This document shows positions 51,917-60,586 of a stretch of 64,000 nucleotides of DNA, piece after piece. Numbering within the stretch: the first letter of the stretch is position 1; every line of letters starts with the position of its first letter. The DNA is from a virus. A model generated the notes under the pieces. The model made no database searches, had not been told where the DNA came from, and saw nothing but the letters and a program-made list of their open reading frames with translations. The DNA is taken from positions 1 to 64,000 of IMG/VR virus record IMGVR_UViG_3300017956_006678, one strand, 5' to 3'. A program made the translations under genes and the position numbers.

Positions 51917-53011
51917 ATGACAACATCAATAGTAATCGGTACCAATAAACTTACTGAAAATAATCAAAGTGTATCACAAAAAGATAAGCAATTTAATGAA
52001 GACAGTACTACGTCTTTAGGTGTAAGCGTTGGAAGGAATATAACAATATCTAAACAATCAACGCAAAATGTGTCAGGAGTTAAACATGTGTTTTTTCCTG
52101 CATTAAATAACAATAACAGATACGGAGAATCAACATCAGTTGATGCTTTATCTATCGATGCAAATTTAGAATCCAAGTCTTCACAAGGAATTTCAGTTAA
52201 AAGATTTAATGACACGCAGGGTGATAACCTCCCTTATCTTTATATTGGAAATATGCCGTATCCAAACACAGTTCATGAAAGATTTACACCTTTCTGGAAA
52301 GCTGATATGTACGGAATTCAAGAGCATATTATAAAAAATGATCAATTTTTGGTTTTTGATGATTTAGTGCAAGAATATTCCAATCAAAATTATATAAATA
52401 AATCAAAAAGTGAGCAAAGTTATATTTATCCAGCATTGAGTGGATCTCGTTATTCTAGCGAATTTGATACAAATGCAACAATTGAAATATTAGAAATAAG
52501 ATCAGGATTGATTGGCCCGAAAAGGATAAATACGTTAATTGGAAGTAGCGATATAATTCACAGAGGATTTTTTAGTGGTATATCATGTGATTTAATGGGT
52601 GATAATGAACAATTAAAGAAAGGTGGGAATGTTATTATAGACAGCAAGATTGATGTTAAAGAATTAAACTTAGTAAATAATATTCCTTATAATGACTCAA
52701 AACAAAAAACTTTTTTAAACAATAAGCTCAAACCAATAAGTTACGATGGTTTATACACGAGGTCCTTGCAACCTTTTAATGACAAAAGATCAGAAGAATA
52801 TTTAGACAACAAATATGATTTTGCAGGAACAGATGATAGCATGAAAAATTTACTTTATGGAAATGGAATAGAAGCACCTTACTCTAGGATGAGTGAAATA
52901 GGCACAAGATATCAATCTGCTACGTCAGGTTTTGTTTATGATTCTACGACAATAGGAAGTACAACACTAGGAACAGATTCTATCGCATTTGGTGGATTGA
53001 AAGGAGGATAG
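51917..53011 (+). CDS. Structural cassette protein, unknown function
   Basis: A 364-residue protein with no recognised family motif. It is Ser/Asn/Gly-rich with beta-type sequence, consistent with a virion component. Its C-terminus ends STTLGTDSIAFGGLKGG, a flexible Gly-rich tail. It starts 7 bases after the giant LamG protein and stops three bases before the next giant protein, so it is translated as part of the tail cassette. Function is unknown. Confidence 0.62.
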   Translation: MTTSIVIGTNKLTENNQSVSQKDKQFNEDSTTSLGVSVGRNITISKQSTQNVSGVKHVFFPALNNNNRYGESTSVDALSIDANLESKSSQGISVKRFNDTQGDNLPYLYIGNMPYPNTVHERFTPFWKADMYGIQEHIIKNDQFLVFDDLVQEYSNQNYINKSKSEQSYIYPALSGSRYSSEFDTNATIEILEIRSGLIGPKRINTLIGSSDIIHRGFFSGISCDLMGDNEQLKKGGNVIIDSKIDVKELNLVNNIPYNDSKQKTFLNNKLKPISYDGLYTRSLQPFNDKRSEEYLDNKYDFAGTDDSMKNLLYGNGIEAPYSRMSEIGTRYQSATSGFVYDSTTIGSTTLGTDSIAFGGLKGG

Positions 53012-53014
53012 AAT

Positions 53015-56000
53015 ATGCCTAAAATTACAACAAGCACAACAACAAGTTTGGCCAAATCAATAAAAGCAAACGATACAACGAATGAAACACTTGGATTGGC
53101 TACAACATCCCTTTCGGGTTTTCCAACATCAACAATTAATGTTAATGGATTTACAGTATCTTTTTGGGTTAAACTAGACGGATCTAGCTCAGATGTAAGA
53201 CATGTTTATCATGACGATACAAGGTCAGGAGTGCATGGAGGTGTTTGGTTCCAAACAGCAAATCAGTTATATTTTAGAGCAGTTAATTCTGGAGGAGCGT
53301 ACGGTAGATATTGGTCAATTGATATTGCAGATTATCAGGAATGGGTTCATGTCGCAATAACTTGGGACGGCGACATGAACAATGGTGATACAGAATTGTT
53401 TGTTAACGGTGTTTCTCAGGGTGCAGGAACCAATGCACTCGGCACAGGGTCAGGAACAACTCAGGCAATAACTGACTTATACATTTATGATAAACAAGGT
53501 GTTTTAGATGGTTTTGAACTAAAAGGTGCCCTTGTCGACTTTGCAATGTGGAGTAAGGAATACACTAGCTCACAAATTCAAAACATTTATAATGGTGGCA
53601 TTTATAATGATTATTCAGAAATGGGAGGTGTATACACACCCAACCTAATATTATGGTATAGACTAGGTGAAGAATCAACAATTAGTAGTTTAACAACAGG
53701 CGATAGCTTAAGCGCAGGAACACAATTTGCTGCAGCACATACTAGATCAGGTGTTAGTGGCGCTACGCTTACAGCACAGTCTAATATAGATATGGAAATT
53801 GTAGAAGGTCCATACCAAGTAACAACAACGACAACAACAACTTTTTCCGGAATAACTAGTGATACGCCTAGAAGAACATTGAGAGCAAAGGATGCAGTAA
53901 GTGGACAATATCCTACTATCGCTAGAACTGGCGATTCTTCTAGAATGGGAAATTTTAATATTAATTTTGATGATAGGAATACAATTGTATTTGAAGAAAA
54001 TACTACACTTCTTGAATATCCGCATTTAGGACTTTATCAGTCTTCTCATCCCCTCTTAAAATCAAACGCTTCAGCACATTCTACAACAAATTCTGGAGTT
54101 ATAGTAACAACAGGAAGTTTGGTCAAGGGTATCTCTGATGATTACTTATTAAAGGGTGATAGGGTATTAATAGGGTCAAGGTTAGAAAATGATTTAATAG
54201 CCAACGGCGAAGCTCTATCAGGATCTGTCAATATTACTCCATTTGATGAAAGTAGAATTAATTTAGGAACTAGTACATTTTACATGACAGGAACTGCAGA
54301 AGACGTCTATCCTGGTTTTAGTAGTCGTCTTCACGACAAAACACAAATCGTCATTGATATGACAGCAAATGAGACGACATACTTTGGAAATACTAATAAA
54401 TCAAATGATTCTTCTAGTCCTTACTTATATCAGTCCGATACTTCAGATGTAAAACAACCTTATATGGGTTATTACAATCATATACTTAAAAGATGGGAAT
54501 CTATAGGTCAAGGTTTTGGAATGAACCAGACGTATGGTACAGAATCAAATTTAATCGATATAGTAAAAAAAGCTCAAATTGGATTTGATGGTTGTATTGC
54601 AAAAATAGCTACAGGATCAGATCAAACAGGTAATGATTATCGTCTTTTTAATAATGATACACTTAATAGTACAATGAGGCCTATTTCGACTTTTGGTTTT
54701 CCTTTTGATGGAAGATATCATGCAACTGGGAGTCAAATAATTGACATGAGTCAATATATTAATGCACCTTTTGTTGTTGAAAAAGTTGTTTTTGAATTTA
54801 ACGCACTTATAGAAACAGGTGATAGCCCAGGTACTGGTGATACTGACACAAATGGTTATAGATTAGGAGCAGGATATGGAGACCCGTCAGGCATAGGTAA
54901 TTCTACAGATAGTATTTTTACAAATGTTGAAATTAGAAACTATAACTTTTTCTTGTTAAGACAATTTGAAAGTAAATTTGAAAAAAGTTGGGAAATAATT
55001 ACAGGATCTGGAAGTCCTACTAATGAATCGGGTTTTCGATATGGAAAATTTACAGTAACAAGTAGTATTCCCGGGACTTTTGGGTTAGGAGGCGATAGTA
55101 GCACAATTACATTGGTTAAAGATGAAAGAGAATTAATCACATATGGACAACTTATTGATTATCATGTTGATGCATCAAACCCTCTTACAAATGGATCAGG
55201 TTTTACAAAACAAGACGTTTTAAATAGTCCTCTTATCGCTGGGAGGGATGCAATATTTGAAAGAGAAACAGCATCTTTCGGTCAAACATCAGGTTCATCT
55301 TTAACGGGAAGTTTTATTGTCCCTTGTAATGTTAGGCATACTGCAGGAATACTTCCTGCAAATAGAATGAGAGTTTACACAACAAAAGGGACAGTAACTG
55401 AACTAGCTTTATGGATGCAAAATAGATATTCTAGTAGAGGTAGAGATACTTTAGATAAGTCCTCTAGAGCTTTAGTTAATGGTCATGGTTCAGTTTATAA
55501 AGGAGTTACTGAGAGATTACAACCTTTTTCATCTACAGAAGAGGCATTTCCAATAACACCTTCAGCAGCTGAAACGCTGGATGATCATTCTCCCTACGTT
55601 TTGTTTCCGCAAGATAAAATCATTATAGGTTTTCAATATCCGCCACCTGAAAATTTAAAAACAGCTGGGGGTGTATTTGATGATGTTAGATTAAATAGAA
55701 TGGGTTTTAACGGACCAGGAAAAATTACATTATACGGATCGCAAATTAAAGAAAATAAAGAATTTCATGACACGTTAAATCAAAACTTGACAACCTTAGG
55801 TGTCCATGAGGCAATTCATTATGATAACCCAACATTAGATCAATTTTTAGTTGCAACAGAAGCTGAATACAGTGGAAGCTATATGGATACATATGTTAAG
55901 GGTGGCATTGGATCAGTTGCTAGAAGTATTGTGGGGACAGGCGGTAATGAAATTAGCGGATCTTTGCAGAGATTTAGAGGATTTGATAATAGACAACAGA

Positions 56001-56329
56001 GATATTATGATTCTGTGTTAATTGATATTGAATCTATGTTTAAAGCTGATGGTTATAAGATGTTAGATGGAACAGCAATAGGGTTGTCTGATCCAAGAAT
56101 TAGATTAGGGTCTATTACAACAGTAAGTTCTGGAGAATTTGTTCATAATTCTTGGCATGCAATATTTCCTTTTGAACCTCGTTATCATAATTCTGCTAAA
56201 AAAATATCACAAAAAATTTATCTTTATCATGTAGGAGCAGAAAATGATAGTACAGGAAATTTATTTAATCGCTCCAATTTTAGTTTTTTAGGAACAGATG
56301 TTACAACTGACGCAGATTTAGAAAAATGA
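53015..56329 (+). CDS. Giant LamG-domain virion protein, ends at an in-frame TGA
   Basis: A 1104-residue protein. After a Thr-rich N-terminus, a LamG domain spans about residues 45-225 (FTVSFWVKLDG to YTSSQIQNIYNGG), a fold used for carbohydrate binding. The remainder is beta-rich with no catalytic motif. The ORF stops at TGA 56327-56329, but the same frame remains open for 17 sense codons and then through 56381-56782. The continuation has sequence typical of the C-terminus of such phage proteins (RPKGFKYGIINALPQF). The intact product would be 1255 residues if the TGA is read through, or this is a split or broken gene. Confidence 0.7.
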   Translation: MPKITTSTTTSLAKSIKANDTTNETLGLATTSLSGFPTSTINVNGFTVSFWVKLDGSSSDVRHVYHDDTRSGVHGGVWFQTANQLYFRAVNSGGAYGRYWSIDIADYQEWVHVAITWDGDMNNGDTELFVNGVSQGAGTNALGTGSGTTQAITDLYIYDKQGVLDGFELKGALVDFAMWSKEYTSSQIQNIYNGGIYNDYSEMGGVYTPNLILWYRLGEESTISSLTTGDSLSAGTQFAAAHTRSGVSGATLTAQSNIDMEIVEGPYQVTTTTTTTFSGITSDTPRRTLRAKDAVSGQYPTIARTGDSSRMGNFNINFDDRNTIVFEENTTLLEYPHLGLYQSSHPLLKSNASAHSTTNSGVIVTTGSLVKGISDDYLLKGDRVLIGSRLENDLIANGEALSGSVNITPFDESRINLGTSTFYMTGTAEDVYPGFSSRLHDKTQIVIDMTANETTYFGNTNKSNDSSSPYLYQSDTSDVKQPYMGYYNHILKRWESIGQGFGMNQTYGTESNLIDIVKKAQIGFDGCIAKIATGSDQTGNDYRLFNNDTLNSTMRPISTFGFPFDGRYHATGSQIIDMSQYINAPFVVEKVVFEFNALIETGDSPGTGDTDTNGYRLGAGYGDPSGIGNSTDSIFTNVEIRNYNFFLLRQFESKFEKSWEIITGSGSPTNESGFRYGKFTVTSSIPGTFGLGGDSSTITLVKDERELITYGQLIDYHVDASNPLTNGSGFTKQDVLNSPLIAGRDAIFERETASFGQTSGSSLTGSFIVPCNVRHTAGILPANRMRVYTTKGTVTELALWMQNRYSSRGRDTLDKSSRALVNGHGSVYKGVTERLQPFSSTEEAFPITPSAAETLDDHSPYVLFPQDKIIIGFQYPPPENLKTAGGVFDDVRLNRMGFNGPGKITLYGSQIKENKEFHDTLNQNLTTLGVHEAIHYDNPTLDQFLVATEAEYSGSYMDTYVKGGIGSVARSIVGTGGNEISGSLQRFRGFDNRQQRYYDSVLIDIESMFKADGYKMLDGTAIGLSDPRIRLGSITTVSSGEFVHNSWHAIFPFEPRYHNSAKKISQKIYLYHVGAENDSTGNLFNRSNFSFLGTDVTTDADLEK

Positions 56330-56782
56330 TTTTTTAATTCGTCATTTGCTGCTTTTTCATTTGGATCCGGCCAAAGAAACATGTTTAAATTTGTTAATGG
56401 CACTACACGTTTACATCGTCCAAAAGGGTTTAAATATGGTATTATTAATGCATTACCACAATTTACCAAAAATATATATCGAGGTGATAAATTTGGTCAA
56501 AGAGCAGATATGTTAGAACAAGCACAGGATAGCAGGTTTTTAGTAGGTAGCAGTTTTACTTCTGATGGACCGCTAAGAATTAGATTTGTTTTAGATGATG
56601 ATGATAATGACCAATATGTTTATTTGAATGAAAATGAAATCATAAATAATACGTATGAATCATCAAATCTGAGCATATATGCAACTTCTTCACTTCCGTT
56701 TTTTGATGATGAAACACCTAGAAATAGAGATTATGATAATATAAGTTTACCTAGTAGTATTTTAGAAGTTGTATCAACTTAG
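56330..56782 (+). CDS. C-terminal continuation of the LamG virion protein after TGA
   Basis: In frame with the 53015 gene, codons 56330-56380 (FFNSSFAAFSFGSGQRN) lead into an open segment from ATG 56381 that encodes 133 residues, with RPKGFKYGIINALPQFTK and KFGQRADMLEQAQDSR, a motif type familiar from large tail proteins of marine T4-like phages. ATG 56381 has no Shine-Dalgarno site in front. This argues that the segment is not a free-standing gene but the tail end of the upstream protein, produced by readthrough or formerly fused to it. A restart as a separate 133-residue protein remains possible. Confidence 0.6.
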   Translation, partial: FFNSSFAAFSFGSGQRNMFKFVNGTTRLHRPKGFKYGIINALPQFTKNIYRGDKFGQRADMLEQAQDSRFLVGSSFTSDGPLRIRFVLDDDDNDQYVYLNENEIINNTYESSNLSIYATSSLPFFDDETPRNRDYDNISLPSSILEVVST

Positions 56783-56794
56783 AGGTAACGACTA

Positions 56795-59482
56795 ATGGCA
56801 AAGAAAAAAATTAGAGGAAAAACTATTAAATTAGCTGATGCAAATAAAGCTGATTATATAGTTCGAAAAAATGATGGCATCAATATTGACACTGTTACAT
56901 TTCCTAGCGACGTTCAAATTGGACTAGCTTCAGGAAAAAATAGTAATTTAACTGTCACGGGACAAATCAAAGGATCGATTCAAGAAACAAAAGATGGTTT
57001 GCCATATCTTGTTGCAGGTACAGGTATAACAATTGCCACAGGATCTAACGGTCAGGTGACAATAGAATCTTCTGGAGGTGGAGCATCAGGAGATATAACA
57101 AGTGTAATTGCTGGTAATGGTTTAACAGGAGGAGGGTTAACTGGAGATGTTACACTTAATGTTGGATCTGGAACAGGAATAGATGTAGGGGGAAATTCAA
57201 TCAGTGTTGATGTTTCTGATTTTATGTCTAATGGAGCAGCTAATAGAATACTGACAGCCACGGGCCCAGATACAATGCAAGCAGAGTCTTTGTTATTATT
57301 TGACGGGACAACACTATCTGTGCCTAATAAAATTAAAGTTTCTGGGGATGTACATTTAACCAACACTGATCCATTTCTTGTCACAAATAGCACAAATTTA
57401 AAAGTCCAGTCATCTGGAAGCATATGGGCACAAATTGATGATGGAGGAGATAAAACTTCAAGTTTCAGAATATATTCAGGCTCGCAAATAATAATGAATG
57501 TCGAAAGTAGTAACTTTTCAACAACGTTTCCTGCCGGAGATATTTTTATAACAAATAATAATGACTTAAGATTAAATACAGGCGGAACAATAGTCTTAGA
57601 TAATAATAGCGATTCTGAAGTATACCTCAGCTCTTCAAGTGGATTATCTTTGGACATTGACAGTAATAATATCCTTAATTTATACGCAGACAATAATATA
57701 ATTCATTATTTAGGAGATCATCAGGCTGGAACGTATTCTAGAAATTCTTTTAATGCAGGAAACAACACGTTTAACGTGGACAATGATGATATGGACTTTA
57801 GAGTGCATACAAGCAACTATGAAGGTACATTCTTTGTTGATGCCGGCGACGATACTGTAATAATAGGCGCACAAGATTTTGATTCAACCCCAGCAGCTTC
57901 AGAGCTTCTTTCAAAGGGTTATGGTAACGATGTTAAAATAATGTTGTCTGGGACTTATGACTCTAAGGACAGTTCGACCCGAGGTGTTGTTTTAATGACA
58001 GGTGACACAACAGTTTCCGGAAACTTGTATATAGCAGGAGACACTTCCGCAAAAAGAAAAATCTCATCGATCGGATCAATGGAAATTAGGTCTATAGATG
58101 GGACAACTTCTGTTGTCGGAGATAACAATGTTAATGTTTGGATTGGTTATGATGGAGCAGGTTCAAATCAATCATTTTCCATTTATAAGGGCACGGGAGG
58201 TTATGAGCAAATATTTGTTGTTAGTGAAGACAAATCAGTTAGAATATTTGGTGAACTAGATGTTGAAAGTAATTTAGTTGTTCATTTAGATTACGACTCT
58301 GATAATTCAAATTCTTATTTTGGAACTAAAAATGGAGGCGGAACTTTTAATCAGGTTTTTTATGAAGATGGAAGAGCTTATTTTAATTATAGTAGACAGT
58401 CAACAGGAAATTTTATAGTCAATGGAGATAATGATTATGGATTAATATTTGTAGATGCTGGAGAGGACGCTGTTGCTTTAGGTAGTGCAATAGATATAAA
58501 TCCTAATTGGTCTGAACTTACAGAAACCGGAACAGATGTTAAAGTATTATTATCAGGAACAATCGGTTCCAAAGATGGTTCAACACGAGGGGTTACATTA
58601 GCAGCGGGTGATTTTGCTGCTTCTGGGAGCATATACACGGGAGGCAACTTACTTTCACTAGATAGTACATTGGCTTTAAATGCTAGTTCTGAAGTTAGTT
58701 CTTTTGTATCTTCAAATAAAAATGCCACATATTCAAGTGCAACTGAGTTTAATACAAATCGAGCTGATGTTGATTTTGAAGTTAATACAGATGATTATTA
58801 TGGTACATTTTTTATTGATGGTAATGACAATACAATAATAATAGGACATGAACTATTTGACAGTTCCCCATCAGCATCAGAAGTTTCCGGATATGGTAAT
58901 GATGTTAAAATTATGTTATCTGGATCTGCCGGATCAAAAGATACTTCTAATAGAGGTGTTGTTTTAGTGACAGGTGATTTAGTTGTCTCAGGGACTACTC
59001 ATTTAACTAATTTAACCAGCCCGGGAAGCATATTATCATTTAGAAATTTTAATACAGTAAATGCAGAAGACTTTGATGTGCCTACAAGTTTTAACTTTAT
59101 AGAAGGGATCACTTCTGGAAAGGCATACATAACATTTGATGCACCTTCAACAGGAAACGTTGAGTTAGAATTTAGTGTCTACGTTGAACAAACTGGTGCT
59201 GGCGCTGACTTGTTTATGGCATTATCAACAAATGGATCTACATGGACAACTATTTCAAATACAGATGTAAAAGTTTTTGATGGAGATGAGAATGACGATG
59301 GATATCGAACATTTAAATGGATTCTTACCGGTCTAACCTCTGGAACTTCTTATACATATTATTTTGGGGCAGAGTCTAATAGTAGTACTGGTATTGACCT
59401 TAATTGGGGAAAAGCTTCTGCTGCTATTGGTTACCCACCTTTAATAATGAAAGCAACATCACTTCCAAATACTATTACGTAG
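56795..59482 (+). CDS. Tail fibre-like protein with three internal repeats
   Basis: An 895-residue protein. The N-terminal segment TSVIAGNGLTGGGLTGDVTL near residue 105 is typical of phage tail fibres and marine phage fibre-like proteins. Three repeats of about 90 residues lie at about 322-415, 530-615 and 648-735. Each has an FVDAGDDTVIIG-type strand, a VKIMLSG strand and an STRGVVL-type strand. A C-terminal beta-sandwich-like region includes ITSGKAYITFDAPSTGNVELEF. An AGAGG ribosome site precedes ATG 56795. It is probably a trimeric fibre or receptor-binding protein. Confidence 0.72.
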   Translation: MAKKKIRGKTIKLADANKADYIVRKNDGINIDTVTFPSDVQIGLASGKNSNLTVTGQIKGSIQETKDGLPYLVAGTGITIATGSNGQVTIESSGGGASGDITSVIAGNGLTGGGLTGDVTLNVGSGTGIDVGGNSISVDVSDFMSNGAANRILTATGPDTMQAESLLLFDGTTLSVPNKIKVSGDVHLTNTDPFLVTNSTNLKVQSSGSIWAQIDDGGDKTSSFRIYSGSQIIMNVESSNFSTTFPAGDIFITNNNDLRLNTGGTIVLDNNSDSEVYLSSSSGLSLDIDSNNILNLYADNNIIHYLGDHQAGTYSRNSFNAGNNTFNVDNDDMDFRVHTSNYEGTFFVDAGDDTVIIGAQDFDSTPAASELLSKGYGNDVKIMLSGTYDSKDSSTRGVVLMTGDTTVSGNLYIAGDTSAKRKISSIGSMEIRSIDGTTSVVGDNNVNVWIGYDGAGSNQSFSIYKGTGGYEQIFVVSEDKSVRIFGELDVESNLVVHLDYDSDNSNSYFGTKNGGGTFNQVFYEDGRAYFNYSRQSTGNFIVNGDNDYGLIFVDAGEDAVALGSAIDINPNWSELTETGTDVKVLLSGTIGSKDGSTRGVTLAAGDFAASGSIYTGGNLLSLDSTLALNASSEVSSFVSSNKNATYSSATEFNTNRADVDFEVNTDDYYGTFFIDGNDNTIIIGHELFDSSPSASEVSGYGNDVKIMLSGSAGSKDTSNRGVVLVTGDLVVSGTTHLTNLTSPGSILSFRNFNTVNAEDFDVPTSFNFIEGITSGKAYITFDAPSTGNVELEFSVYVEQTGAGADLFMALSTNGSTWTTISNTDVKVFDGDENDDGYRTFKWILTGLTSGTSYTYYFGAESNSSTGIDLNWGKASAAIGYPPLIMKATSLPNTIT

Positions 59483-59510
59483 TTTTTTTAGCAGGGTATA
59501 ATTATAAATT

Positions 59511-60560
59511 ATGGGAATACTAAACAAAAAAGAGAGAATAATGGATACGATCATAACTGTTGAAGGACGTCGACAGTTTGGGCGTGGTAATTTTAGACCT
59601 GAATTTGCATCTTTCACAGATGGGCAAGCGTTTTACGAAACTGATGTAGTGAGTGGTTCTACAGATGCTAGAGATAGAATACTTTTTGAAGCAGTCAGCT
59701 TACCAGCAGATAAAATATTTTTAGAGTATGATGATTCAGGTAGACTACTAGGAAGTCCTGATGTTAAAATTAATATTGCAGGTAATTCCGGAATATTTCT
59801 CAGAGATGATAACGGAAATTATAATTTAGCGAACAATAGCAATTTTACAACGTTAGCAGAAACAATGGTAACAGGTGCAATTGATAATTTAAATAGACAT
59901 CAGCTACTTGGTTCTTATAAACCTAATGATGTTAATGATTTTTCTTTTGATCTAACAGAAGAAAATATTGATTTTGTAATTGACAACATAACGCCTTTTG
60001 GTAATCTACCTAATAAAAACTCTAAAGAAATAGACGCAATGCAACCTTTCCTTTATGACAAAAGGTTGAATCATTTACCACAATTCCAATTTTTGCCGCC
60101 TGTTAGATCTTCAGATAATAAATTAGTAAGCCTTTATGATGATTTAAATGATCGATCAATAATAACTTTTCAAGACTTAATTAATGATATCGGTGAGTTA
60201 CCATTAGAAAATAAAAATACAGAATCTGAAAAAGATTTATTAAGTCAATTTGGAAATTTAGAAGATTCTTTTGTTAATGCTGCTAAACAAAATACTAATC
60301 CAAACATAGGATACCCAAGAGAATCAGTTAAGTTTGTTGATACAACATTATCAAACAATATTTTTGCTCAATGTTTTGAAATTAGATCAGAAAATAATGA
60401 AAACTACTTGGAAAAGTTAAGTGTTATTGATTTCGGAACTTTTAGAGATAATTCAGACAAAAATAGACCTGACAAACATGTGTTTTTTGTGGGCAAAGTT
60501 AAAGACGGTGTTGGTAATATGCCTACTTTTATTAATTTATTTACTTTGGTATTTGACTAA
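59511..60560 (+). CDS. Virion protein of the MGxLNK...GRxxFGxGNF type
   Basis: A 349-residue protein. The N-terminus IMDTIITVEGRRQFGRGNFRP with FASFTDGQAFYE resembles a family found in large marine myophages near tail fibre genes (pattern GRxxLxxGxF...F.D). ATG 59511 fits the MGILNKKERI start typical of the family. ATG 59541, preceded by AGAGAG, has the better ribosome site and is the alternative. A TATAAATT octamer lies at 59503-59510 just before the first ATG. The function is unknown; it is likely a fibre-associated or assembly protein. Confidence 0.62.
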   Translation: MGILNKKERIMDTIITVEGRRQFGRGNFRPEFASFTDGQAFYETDVVSGSTDARDRILFEAVSLPADKIFLEYDDSGRLLGSPDVKINIAGNSGIFLRDDNGNYNLANNSNFTTLAETMVTGAIDNLNRHQLLGSYKPNDVNDFSFDLTEENIDFVIDNITPFGNLPNKNSKEIDAMQPFLYDKRLNHLPQFQFLPPVRSSDNKLVSLYDDLNDRSIITFQDLINDIGELPLENKNTESEKDLLSQFGNLEDSFVNAAKQNTNPNIGYPRESVKFVDTTLSNNIFAQCFEIRSENNENYLEKLSVIDFGTFRDNSDKNRPDKHVFFVGKVKDGVGNMPTFINLFTLVFD

Positions 60561-60586
60561 AGATAGAATTTTGGAGAAAATAATTA

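Noticed and set aside
52393-52400. TATAAATA inside the 364-residue gene, and another near 29093
   Set aside because: Both are inside coding sequence with no following gene start; expected by chance in AT-rich DNA.
57052-57693. 213-codon minus-strand open frame inside the tail fibre gene
   Set aside because: It lies wholly inside a well-supported plus-strand gene with fibre motifs; the reading is Pro/Ser/Leu-rich as expected for an antisense shadow, with no ribosome site and no domain.
59472-59490. Possible terminator (ACTATTACGTAGT followed by T-run) after the fibre gene
   Set aside because: The stem is only 4 bp and overlaps the stop codon; the neighbouring genes appear to be one structural cassette.
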